Source of the DNA: Clostridiaceae bacterium
Lineage (GTDB): Bacteria > Bacillota > Clostridia > Lachnospirales > Lachnospiraceae
DNA: 64,000 nucleotides
Direction: 5' to 3'
NCBI GenBank assembly: GCA_902362865.1
Contig: CABIYE010000008.1
Location: 46,968-110,967 of the forward strand
Shown here: piece by piece, positions 51,250-58,448 of the stretch
Layout: each line of letters starts with the position of its first letter
Position numbering within the stretch: position 1 is the stretch's first letter
Program-made: the position numbers and the translations under genes
Notes under the pieces: generated by a model
Told to the model about the DNA's origin: nothing
The model's database searches: none
The model's input: the letters and a program-made list of their open reading frames with translations, nothing else

Positions 51250-52836
51250 ATGCCTAGAGTAGGAATTACTGCGTATGATTTGCTAATTTCATGTCCGGGT
51301 GATGTGAATCAATTTATCGATATTATTAGGGAATGTGTGGATAATTTTAATAGAGTATATGGAAATATTAATAATATGGAAATTGCAACAAAGCATTGGT
51401 CAACAGATAGTTATCCGCAATCCGGAGATAAACCACAGGAATTGCTGAATAAACAATTTGTTCGGGAATGCGATGCTGCAGTAGCTATATTTTGGACAAA
51501 ATTTGGCACGCCAACAGATAAATATGGCTCTGGAACAGAAGAAGAAATTGAAGAAATGTTATCTTCAAATAAACAAGTATTTATGTATTTTCTTGATGCA
51601 CCTATAAATCCATCTAATGTAGATATGGAACAATATAAAAAGGTGCAGGCCTTTAAAGAAAAGTACAAAGATAGAGGGATTTATTTTATAGTAAAAGATG
51701 AACATGAACTGAGACAGCTATTTACTAATCATTTAGGAATGCATTTTTTACCGTTAGCAGTAGGTCAGAAAACGCTATTTGAAAAAAAGGAAAGCCCTGT
51801 TCTTAAAATTAAGGCTGCATCGTTGGAAGAAGATAAAGGTGCAGATGTAGAGTATTCTGGCTTTTCTGAGTGTAAAATGGTAAAGGATAAAAGAAAGAGC
51901 ATTATTTCAAAATTTGCTTTATTACAGCAGGGATATCTGAATGCCAGAGAAAAGGAAAATACAGAGGATATTGAAAAAAAGGAGAATCCTTTATTGATCA
52001 ATACCCCTGATTTGAATAAATTATTAGGAAAATCAGATTTTATGGCAGGCAAAATAACGGATGCAGATATTGCTGATAGATGGAAGAGTACCATTTGTAA
52101 ATTCGCCAAAGAGAATGACATCGAAATCGAAGATTCTTTTTGGAATGTTGGAAATCTTAAAAAAAGGGTATCTACACTAGTTCCTTTTTATGGAGGGAGT
52201 GGTACAACCTTTGAAGGTAGTGAGGAAGAGAAAAAACGGTATGATTCCATAAGGGAATTATATTGGGCTATTGTTGATTATTACGAATATATTTCCTTTT
52301 TTGAAAAGGTGGATAAACAAGGGCTAGTTGATTTAACCGTGGCCAATATAGGTAATACATTTGATGAAGACATTGATGTAAAAATTATTATTAAGAAAAA
52401 TCATGTCTGCAAAATAAAAGATATAGCTGTTCCGGAAAGTAATATCATTGAAGAAATATTGAAAATGAGATTTTTGGAATATGCATATCAAATTGAATGT
52501 AATGATATTGTTGTTGAATATACGGGATATCCTTTACAAACACCAAGCATGCCTTTAATTGCTGATAATCCATTTACTAGACCATCAGCACAAGAAGAAT
52601 ATAATAGAAATAAAGAGGAGTATATGGAAAAGCTAAACAGAATTTTCTGTTATGAGTATTATGAAAAAGAGGATGTTGATATTTTGGTATTTCATATAGG
52701 CTATCTTAAACATAATACAGTAATGGCATTTCCATCAGTTTTAGTATTTAAGGAAATACCAGATTTTATAGATTACGAAATATCCTCAAAATACGTTGCA
52801 GATGTAGTAAAGGGAACTGTAGAGATTCGAAAATAA
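51250..52836 (+). CDS. DUF4062/TIR-like N-terminal domain protein, candidate single-gene defence effector
   Basis: A 528-residue soluble protein. Residues 1-115 read like the DUF4062 / TIR-like group: LLISCPGDVNQFIDIIRECV, a Trp-Ser/Thr-Asp strand (KHWSTDSYPQ), CDAAVAIFWTKFGTPTDKYG, then SGTEEEIEEMLSSNKQVFMY. Such domains sit at the front of many immune proteins. Residues of about 200-330 are charged and helical. The rest (about 330-528), with LVDLTVANIGNTFDEDIDVK, is beta-rich and not recognised. AGAGGAGG precedes the start. The gene is visibly richer in A and T than its neighbours and lies alone between repeated rlmD-like ends, which suggests recent transfer. The defence role is inferred from the N-terminus and position only. 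Confidence 0.6.
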   Translation: MPRVGITAYDLLISCPGDVNQFIDIIRECVDNFNRVYGNINNMEIATKHWSTDSYPQSGDKPQELLNKQFVRECDAAVAIFWTKFGTPTDKYGSGTEEEIEEMLSSNKQVFMYFLDAPINPSNVDMEQYKKVQAFKEKYKDRGIYFIVKDEHELRQLFTNHLGMHFLPLAVGQKTLFEKKESPVLKIKAASLEEDKGADVEYSGFSECKMVKDKRKSIISKFALLQQGYLNAREKENTEDIEKKENPLLINTPDLNKLLGKSDFMAGKITDADIADRWKSTICKFAKENDIEIEDSFWNVGNLKKRVSTLVPFYGGSGTTFEGSEEEKKRYDSIRELYWAIVDYYEYISFFEKVDKQGLVDLTVANIGNTFDEDIDVKIIIKKNHVCKIKDIAVPESNIIEEILKMRFLEYAYQIECNDIVVEYTGYPLQTPSMPLIADNPFTRPSAQEEYNRNKEEYMEKLNRIFCYEYYEKEDVDILVFHIGYLKHNTVMAFPSVLVFKEIPDFIDYEISSKYVADVVKGTVEIRK

Positions 52837-52925
52837 TACATAATGAGAATAAAGCCGTTACCCCAATCTTAAATATACATTACATACTTTTGCAATGCAG
52901 TATAAAATTCCTGTTACCGAAAATA

Positions 52926-52970
52926 TTGAAACGGTCTGTCTGCTGACGAGAAAAGCCCGGTAAATCAAAG
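52926..52970 (+). repeat. rlmD 3'-end repeat copy C and right copy of the 24-nt repeat
   Basis: 52926-52947 matches the end of rlmD (20 of 22 bases), and 52947-52970 is identical to 51020-51043. The reading frame of rlmD is kept up to a TAA at 52961-52963. Confidence 0.75.
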
Positions 52971-53100
52971 GTTTTTGCCAGTTGGGGCCGTGTGTTTTAT
53001 TGAAATTTGAAATGTAGATATGTTTCCGAAGTGGGGACGGGGTTATGCGAAAAGGTTAAATAACAGAGTTATGCGAAATTGTTTGAATATGGAACTGTAA

Positions 53101-53145
53101 AACAAACCGCTGGAGCATGGGGTTTCCATGTACCAGCGGTTTGTT
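53101..53145 (-). terminator. Terminator of the DUF2000-EamA-AraC unit
   Basis: Perfect 13-bp arms AACAAACCGCTGG / CCAGCGGTTTGTT (53101-53113, 53133-53145), with an inner ATGG / CCAT pair. On the minus strand the 3' side is U-rich. Confidence 0.75.
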
Positions 53146-53156
53146 GCTGACTCAGC

Positions 53157-53623
53157 CTATCGCAGCAGTGGCATACTGCCTGTGAGCTTATTGACTTTTT
53201 TCTTAGAACCGCAAATGGCAAGACCGAAGTATTGCAAAGTGCTTTCTGATACGTTCCCCATTTTAGAAATAAATTCATCATAGGTTTTACAGCCCTGTGC
53301 CAGATCGCTAAAGTCAACCACGGTCAAATCCTGAAAGTCGGGCTGATAGAGCTTCTCACGGATTGCTTTGATGATTTCCGGTGAGCCTTTCAAAATTGGT
53401 ACGGGAAATTCAATAATGCCGAGATGTTCGTTTCCACTTTGATCTGTAACATTTGCACCGACCACCTCCGGCATCTCTTTTCCCAAGGTAATTCCCATGA
53501 TAGCCGCCGTATTTGCGATAATGCCAAGCGGCAGATTTTCGTTGCCATGCATCCGAAGGGAAGCTCCGGGGGAGGTTTCTGTAGGTCAATGACCATGACG
53601 CATTTTTCATTTTGTAAATCCAT
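53157..53623 (-). pseudogene. DUF2000-family gene broken by a 41-44 nt insertion
   Basis: The DUF2000 protein starts normally from 53623 (MDLQNEKCVMVID). At about 53584-53541 some 41-44 extra bases shift the frame, and the family sequence resumes as ENLPLGIIANTAAIMGITLG, PEVVGANVTDQSG, LGIIEFPVPILKG, VDFSDLAQGCKTYDEFI and GLAICGSKKKVNKLTG to the stop. An ATG at 53552 could restart translation but has no ribosome site. DUF2000 often sits with EamA and AraC genes; its function is not known. Either a recent loss or a sequencing artefact. Confidence 0.7.
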
Positions 53624-53624
53624 T

Positions 53625-54521
53625 TCAGATTGCCTCCTGTTTTTGTGTTCTTCCTCTGTATTCAGAAAGGAACAGTCCGATCAGTGCCAGGACCGTACCA
53701 ATACCGGACATCACGGTTACTTTTTCTTTCAGAATAAGGGCAGAGGTGACAACCGTGATAACCGGAACTAAGTAAATATAAATGCTTGTTTTGACAGCGC
53801 CCAGAACCTTCACAGCCATGTTCCAGGTGACGAAACAGAGCGCGGATGCGCCCAATCCTAAGAAGATCAGATTTCCCAGGCAGACTGGATTTGCGAACCG
53901 TTCTGCTCCAATGCGGCAGTCAAACAGGAATAGTGCGGGTATCATAAATATAATGCCATAAGCAAATACCCGCCTTGTGGTCTGGATGGTGTGATATCCA
54001 AAACGGCTGATTTTCCGTGTCAGCACAGAGTAGCAGGCCCACACGACTGCCGCAGCTACGGCCAATAAGTCACCGATGGGATTTAACTGCATATTCGCTC
54101 CGTTAAAGCTAATCAGGCAGATGCCGATCATCGCAACTACAAATCCGATGAAGAAATTTGCACGCAGCTTTTCTTCCTTTGTGAACAGGTGGGTGAGCAT
54201 TGCGGTGAAAAAGGGTGCTATGGAGATAATTACACCTACGTTGGAGGCCATTGTATAAGTCAGGGCAATGTTCTCCAGCAGGTAATACAGACACACGCCG
54301 CACAGTCCCGCCGCTGCAAAGATAGCTTCCTGCCGTTTGGTAGTTCCTTTCATCCGGTGGGGATAGACGATCAGCAATGCCAGAAATCCCAGAATAAACC
54401 GGAAGAACAGGATTTCTATCGGTTCAAAATCCACTAACAGCACTTTGGTGGAGATGAAGGTAGTTCCCCATATCAGGATCGTTACCAATGCCGCCAGATG
54501 CCCGGTTGCTTTTTTACTCAT
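53625..54521 (-). CDS. EamA-family (DMT) transporter
   Basis: A 298-residue membrane protein with ten predicted spans in two EamA repeats (about residues 8-140 and 150-285). WGTTFISTKVLL in the first span and the conserved ENIALTYTMASNVGVIIS are family features. It overlaps the AraC gene by 4 nt and precedes the DUF2000 gene by 1 nt, so the three form one operon. Cargo unknown; distinct from the EamA protein at 18147. Confidence 0.88.
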   Translation of the reverse strand: MSKKATGHLAALVTILIWGTTFISTKVLLVDFEPIEILFFRFILGFLALLIVYPHRMKGTTKRQEAIFAAAGLCGVCLYYLLENIALTYTMASNVGVIISIAPFFTAMLTHLFTKEEKLRANFFIGFVVAMIGICLISFNGANMQLNPIGDLLAVAAAVVWACYSVLTRKISRFGYHTIQTTRRVFAYGIIFMIPALFLFDCRIGAERFANPVCLGNLIFLGLGASALCFVTWNMAVKVLGAVKTSIYIYLVPVITVVTSALILKEKVTVMSGIGTVLALIGLFLSEYRGRTQKQEAI

Positions 54522-55348
54522 CCGGCGTTTCCCCCCTTCTCTAAAAATATGTCACGGTAAAGACCCGGAGCCAATCCAATAAATCGGTTGAAATAGTTCG
54601 TGAAATGACTCTGATCGGAAAAGCCGGTCTGCATGGCTGCCTCTATGGGAGGCACGCCCTGTTCCAGAAGTTTCTTTGCTTTGCCAATGCGTATGTTCTC
54701 TAAGTAGCTGTATGGTGTGACACCTTTGGACTTGGTAAAGACCCGGAGCAGTGTGGATTTGCTAAGACCAGCATAACGGCAGATCTGATCTAAATAAATC
54801 CGGTCTGCGAAGTGCTGCTCCATAAAATCGCAGGCCTTTTCAATTTCCTCCCGGCATTCCGGGATGCAGCTTGGGGAGGGCTGCCCGTACCGTTGAATCA
54901 ACAGAGATATGAGGAGCAGCAGATTTTCTTCTTTGCCGAACCCACAGGAGCCTTTCATGACCAGTTCGTGGAGTGGATGCAGATAGCAGGTCACTTCCTC
55001 ATCGAAGATCACGGTTTTGGAAAAGCCGGGGAGTTCCCTTCTCCCGGTTACTTCTTCTGCCAGGTCCAGCATAACTTCTTTGGTAATGTTAAATCCCCGG
55101 TAATCCAGAGTGTCATCATCACTCTGTACGCAGGCATGATTGTCTCCGGGATTGAATAAAAGAATATTGTCCTTTTTTAAAGCGTATTCCTGATTTCTAC
55201 AGGACAGTACGCGGTGTCCGTCCTCAATAAATCCAATTACATAATATTCATGGAAGTGGTTTGGAAATGGTTGCACGATTCCCTCAAAACGGTATGCTTC
55301 AATCCGAAGCTCATCATCATAAACCACTGTCCTTGTTTCTTTCTTCAT
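54518..55348 (-). CDS. AraC-family transcriptional regulator
   Basis: A 276-residue activator: an N-terminal cupin sensor (about residues 1-150, HFHEYYVIGFIEDGHRVL and LLFNPGDNHACV) and two C-terminal helix-turn-helix units (about 175-270; LDQICRYAGLSKSTLLRVFT and PIEAAMQTGFSDQSHFTNYF). GGAGGG before ATG 55348 supports that start over the ATG at 55375. It probably controls the EamA exporter with which it is coupled by ATGA. Confidence 0.9.
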   Translation of the reverse strand: MKKETRTVVYDDELRIEAYRFEGIVQPFPNHFHEYYVIGFIEDGHRVLSCRNQEYALKKDNILLFNPGDNHACVQSDDDTLDYRGFNITKEVMLDLAEEVTGRRELPGFSKTVIFDEEVTCYLHPLHELVMKGSCGFGKEENLLLLISLLIQRYGQPSPSCIPECREEIEKACDFMEQHFADRIYLDQICRYAGLSKSTLLRVFTKSKGVTPYSYLENIRIGKAKKLLEQGVPPIEAAMQTGFSDQSHFTNYFNRFIGLAPGLYRDIFLEKGGNAG

Positions 55349-55435
55349 GTGTGTTCCCTCCTTGCTGTTCTTCATTGTAGCATTTCAAAATGCAAAAGGC
55401 TTGTAAAATATCTTCATTTTTCACGGTTCACTGGA

Positions 55436-55465
55436 TTGCAGTCTTCGGATATGGTATGCTATAAG
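55436..55465 (+). promoter_or_regulatory. Promoter of the HTH gene at 55491
   Basis: TTGCAG (55436-55441), 18 bp, TATAAG (55460-55465) with TGC before it (extended -10). Confidence 0.5.
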
Positions 55466-55490
55466 CAATCAAACTGGTGGAGGTACGGGT

Positions 55491-55766
55491 ATGGAAGAAC
55501 AGCAGAATCCATTGACTTATGAAATCATCAAAGCGGTGGTTGCCGGAGAGAAATGGGCAACAGAAAAGGTTATTGCACACTACGATTCTTATATTGAAGA
55601 ACTCGCCACAGTGAAAGAAAGGCAGCCGGACGGTAGCGTGAGAACCTATGTGGACGAGGATATGAAGCAGGAGATAGCATCGAAGTTGCTGGAAGAAATA
55701 CCAAACTTCCCGATGGAGAAAGCGGAAAGGATAACGAAAGGGGAAACTGAGGCGGAGGCTGATTAG
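55491..55766 (+). CDS. Conjugative-transposon-type helix-turn-helix protein (HTH_16-like)
   Basis: A 91-residue protein of the small regulator family carried by Tn916-like and related elements. NPLTYEIIKAVVAGEKWATEKVIAHYDSYI is typical of the start, and the conserved DEDMKQEIASKLLEEIPNF comes at about residues 55-73. GGAGG precedes the ATG. In intact elements it lies near sigma-like and excision genes, none of which is present here, so it is a remnant of a mobile element or its cargo end. Confidence 0.8.
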   Translation: MEEQQNPLTYEIIKAVVAGEKWATEKVIAHYDSYIEELATVKERQPDGSVRTYVDEDMKQEIASKLLEEIPNFPMEKAERITKGETEAEAD

Positions 55767-55825
55767 AGAAGTAGATATACACAAAGCTACTTGGAAACTA
55801 AAACCCGGAGTATTGTGGGGCGGCG

Positions 55826-55915
55826 GTGGCGAATGTGGTGTATTCGCTCAGACGAAAGATCAGAGATGGGCACATAGAAACAGTAGTTGGGAGCGGGTAT
55901 CAGTTTGTTGGATGA
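55826..55915 (+). pseudogene. C-terminal remnant of an OmpR-type response regulator
   Basis: Reads VANVVYSLRRKIRDGHIETV then VGSGYQFVG and stop, the last helix and wing of an OmpR/PhoB DNA-binding domain. No start or receiver domain precedes it. It lies between the HTH gene and an intact response regulator of the same family, so it may be left over from replacement of an earlier two-component system. The 310-bp gap 55767-56076 otherwise holds a terminator and a promoter. Confidence 0.65.
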
Positions 55916-55934
55916 AAGTGTAAAATAGGTAATG

Positions 55935-55973
55935 GCATCTGTCAGTGGTTGAAAGCGGGCAGATGCTTTTTTT
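55935..55973 (+). terminator. Intrinsic terminator before the two-component genes
   Basis: GCATCTG / CAGATGC arms (55935-55941, 55960-55966) extended by a GT pair, followed by seven T. Confidence 0.85.
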
Positions 55974-56020
55974 CGCAGATTATGCTATCCTATAAACAGT
56001 TTCTTGATTGCAGATATGAG

Positions 56021-56039
56021 TATAATCAGTGCTGCACTG
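56021..56039 (+). promoter_or_regulatory. -10 box and palindrome before the response regulator
   Basis: TATAAT (56021-56026) runs directly into the palindrome CAGTGC-T-GCACTG (56027-56039). No good -35 is seen. The palindrome would cover the transcription start, as a repressor or autoregulatory site might. Confidence 0.5.
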
Positions 56040-56076
56040 TGAAATGACGAAATGATTGCCTGGAAAGGAGAAAATA

Positions 56077-56751
56077 ATGGTTGGTAAAAAACTATTAATC
56101 ATTGAAGATGATATGGATTTAAGAGAAGGATTGCGCTTTTCTTTTGAAGGAGATGGCTATGAGGTTTTTGATGTGGGAACCAGGAGAGAAGGACAGCAGG
56201 AAATTAAAAAAGGGAGTTATGATCTTGTGCTTTTAGACTGTAATCTTCCGGACGGAACTGGGTTTGATCTGTGCAGAGAAGTGCGCCGGTTCAGTATGAT
56301 TCCTATTATCATGCTGACTGCCCGTGATACGGAAATGGATGAGATCAAGGCATTGGAACTGGGGGTGAATGATTATCTGTCAAAACCGTTTTCCCTGGGT
56401 GTGCTGAAAGCTAGAATGAAACGGATTCTAAATGAAAAAGTAGAAACGACAAATTTATGCTCCGGAAATATTGTCATTGATAAAAGTACCTGTAAAGTGT
56501 ATAAGGATGAGGAAGAAATCGCATTAAGCAAATTAGAGTACAAGCTGCTTATGTACTTAATTGAAAATAAAAACCATGTACTGTCGAAGGAGCAGATTTT
56601 AAGCCAGATTTGGGATAGTGACGGAAAGTATGTAGATAACAATACGGTTTCCGTAAATATCAGCAGATTGAGAACGAAGATAGAAGATGATGCATCCGAT
56701 CCAAAGTTCATAAAGACCGTACATGGAGTTGGATATATTTGGAAGGAATAG
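56077..56751 (+). CDS. OmpR-family response regulator
   Basis: About 224 residues: receiver domain (about 1-115; acidic pocket EDD, phosphorylated Asp in LVLLDCNLP, MLTA, and Lys in LSKPF) and a winged-helix effector (about 130-224; LEYKLLMYLIENKNHVLSKE, VDNNTVSVNISRLRTKI, HGVGYIW). ATG 56077 follows AAGGAG. It pairs with the downstream kinase and probably controls the ABC transporter at 57735, where a BceR-like site is found. Confidence 0.93.
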   Translation: MVGKKLLIIEDDMDLREGLRFSFEGDGYEVFDVGTRREGQQEIKKGSYDLVLLDCNLPDGTGFDLCREVRRFSMIPIIMLTARDTEMDEIKALELGVNDYLSKPFSLGVLKARMKRILNEKVETTNLCSGNIVIDKSTCKVYKDEEEIALSKLEYKLLMYLIENKNHVLSKEQILSQIWDSDGKYVDNNTVSVNISRLRTKIEDDASDPKFIKTVHGVGYIWKE

Positions 56752-56755
56752 GAAC

Positions 56756-57661
56756 ATGATACTCAATATCATACTTGTGGCGCTGTTATTCCTCACTGTA
56801 GGGTACAGCATTTATAAAAACAGGAAAACTTACCGTTCAATAGACAGGTTATTAGATTGTGTGTTAAATCAGGAAAAGATAGAACTTTCCGATGTCCAGG
56901 AGGGAGAGCTGTCTGCCCTGGTAAATAAGATTAACCGGATTCAGGAAGTTTTGGGAAAACAGGTGGAGATGGCAGAGGCGGAAAAAGAGCAGGTAAAAAG
57001 TCTTGTTTCCAATATGTCGCATCAGCTTAAAACACCTTTGGCAAACCTTTCTGTCTATACGGAAATCTTAAATGATCAGGAATTAGAGGAAAAGAAGAAA
57101 GCGGAAGTTGCTGAAAAAATCAAAAAGCAGATTGATAAGCTGGACTGGATCATAGGTTCATTGGCTAAGATGGTAAAACTGGAGCAGGATGTGATTGTAT
57201 TTGATGCAGAAAGCATCTCAATCAGACAAACGCTTCTGGACGCAATAGACACGGTATATGAAAAGCTGGAGAAGAAAGGGATCATGCTTGTTTCTGAAAC
57301 CTATGAGGATATCCTGCTGTTTCATAATCGGAAATGGACGGTTGAAGTTTTTGTAAATCTTCTGGAGAATGCGATCAAGTACACGAAGCAGGGAGGCACA
57401 ATACAGATCAAGGTTTGTTCCTATGAAATCTATACGGAGATTCAGATCATAGATAACGGATGTGGTATCCGTGAGGATGAGATTACGGAAATATTCAAAC
57501 GCTTTTACAGAAGCCGGGAAGTGGAACACATAGAAGGCTCCGGCATTGGGCTGTACCTTTCAAACCTGATTCTTGAAAAGGAAAAAGGCTACATGGTAGT
57601 GAAGTCCGTCTATGGAGAAGGAAGCTGTTTTTCGGTGTTCTTACAAAACTGTAAGAACTGA
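56756..57661 (+). CDS. Sensor histidine kinase without extracellular sensor
   Basis: About 301 residues with one membrane span (about 2-20, LNIILVALLFLTVGYSIY) and no outside domain. A coiled linker leads to the phospho-His in SNMSHQLKTPLANLS and the ATPase boxes ENAIKYT, DNGCGI, FYRSREVEHIEGSGIGLYL. Kinases of this build usually sense through a partner transporter, which fits the ABC genes downstream. ATG 56756 after AGGAA is preferred over the overlapping 56723. Confidence 0.9.
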   Translation: MILNIILVALLFLTVGYSIYKNRKTYRSIDRLLDCVLNQEKIELSDVQEGELSALVNKINRIQEVLGKQVEMAEAEKEQVKSLVSNMSHQLKTPLANLSVYTEILNDQELEEKKKAEVAEKIKKQIDKLDWIIGSLAKMVKLEQDVIVFDAESISIRQTLLDAIDTVYEKLEKKGIMLVSETYEDILLFHNRKWTVEVFVNLLENAIKYTKQGGTIQIKVCSYEIYTEIQIIDNGCGIREDEITEIFKRFYRSREVEHIEGSGIGLYLSNLILEKEKGYMVVKSVYGEGSCFSVFLQNCKN

Positions 57662-57703
57662 TTACCGCCCTGTAAAGAAAATGCAAGATTCCACAGATAT
57701 ACT
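57637..57703 (+). promoter_or_regulatory. BceR-like operator and promoter of the ABC transporter
   Basis: Perfect 9-bp arms GTTCTTACA / TGTAAGAAC (57637-57645, 57650-57658) around AAAC. The core TTACA-N4-TGTAA equals the reported consensus TnACA-N4-TGTAA of BceR-type regulators. TATACT (57698-57703) is the likely -10 and no good -35 exists, as for an activated promoter. Confidence 0.65.
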
Positions 57704-57734
57704 GTTGGTATCAACAGGAAAGGAGCGGTAAACC

Positions 57735-58448
57735 ATGAAGAATATACTGGAATTGAGTCATGTGGAAAAGATATATGGCGAAAAAGAGAATCAGGTAAAA
57801 GCGCTGAAGGATATCAATATACAGGTAAGAGAAGGAGAATTTATTGCGATTGTAGGAACCAGCGGCAGCGGAAAATCCACACTGTTAAATCTTGTGGGAG
57901 GGCTGGATACACCTACAAAGGGCAAAATTCTTGTAAAAGGAAAAGAGATCGGTTCGCTTACCAGAAAGGAATTGACCATTTTCCGGCGGAGAAACATCGG
58001 GTTTGTGTTTCAGAATTACAGCCTGATGCCCGTCTTGAATGTGTATGACAATGTTGCACTTCCGGTAACTTTTGATAAAGGGAAACATATCAATCGCAAG
58101 TACATCGAAGAATTGCTGAAGGAGCTTGGGATTTGGGACAAACGGAAAAAGTATCCGAATGAATTGTCAGGAGGACAGCAGCAGAGGGTTGCGATTGCAA
58201 GGGCCTTAATCAATAAACCTGCAATCCTTCTGGCGGATGAACCTACAGGAAACCTTGATTCTGCTACCACCATAGAAGTCATCGGATTGCTGAAAACAAG
58301 CTGTAGGAAATACAATCAGACGATTCTGATGGTAACGCATAATGAGGCCATTGCACAGATCTGTGACAGGATCATCCACATTGAAGATGGTATGGTAACG
58401 TCAGGAACACACCTGTTTCCCCCAAAAGGCGGTGATGGCGTATGTTAA
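57735..58448 (+). CDS. ABC transporter ATPase, MacB/LolD/BceA type
   Basis: A 237-residue ATPase. Walker A GTSGSGKST, Q-loop FQNYSLMP, signature LSGGQQQR and Walker B ILLADEPTGNLD, the last being the mark of the MacB/LolD/BceA group. AAAGGAG precedes the ATG. It overlaps the permease gene by 7 nt. Family members remove antimicrobial peptides or free their targets. Confidence 0.94.
   Translation: MKNILELSHVEKIYGEKENQVKALKDINIQVREGEFIAIVGTSGSGKSTLLNLVGGLDTPTKGKILVKGKEIGSLTRKELTIFRRRNIGFVFQNYSLMPVLNVYDNVALPVTFDKGKHINRKYIEELLKELGIWDKRKKYPNELSGGQQQRVAIARALINKPAILLADEPTGNLDSATTIEVIGLLKTSCRKYNQTILMVTHNEAIAQICDRIIHIEDGMVTSGTHLFPPKGGDGVC

Larger units (their letters stand above)
52837..53156. other. 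Intergenic scar region after the DUF4062-like gene
   Basis: A gap of 320 bp. It contains a truncated RlmD-like C-terminus (readable as TENIETVCLLTRKAR-stop, about 52916-52963), the right copy of the 24-nt repeat, two GTTATGCGAAA repeats 26 bp apart (53042-53052, 53068-53078) and the terminator at 53101-53145. Confidence 0.65.

Noticed and set aside
53042..53078. Start of a CRISPR-like array from two GTTATGCGAAA repeats
   Set aside because: There are only two short repeats 26 bp apart and no cas genes; they look like part of the scar sequence.
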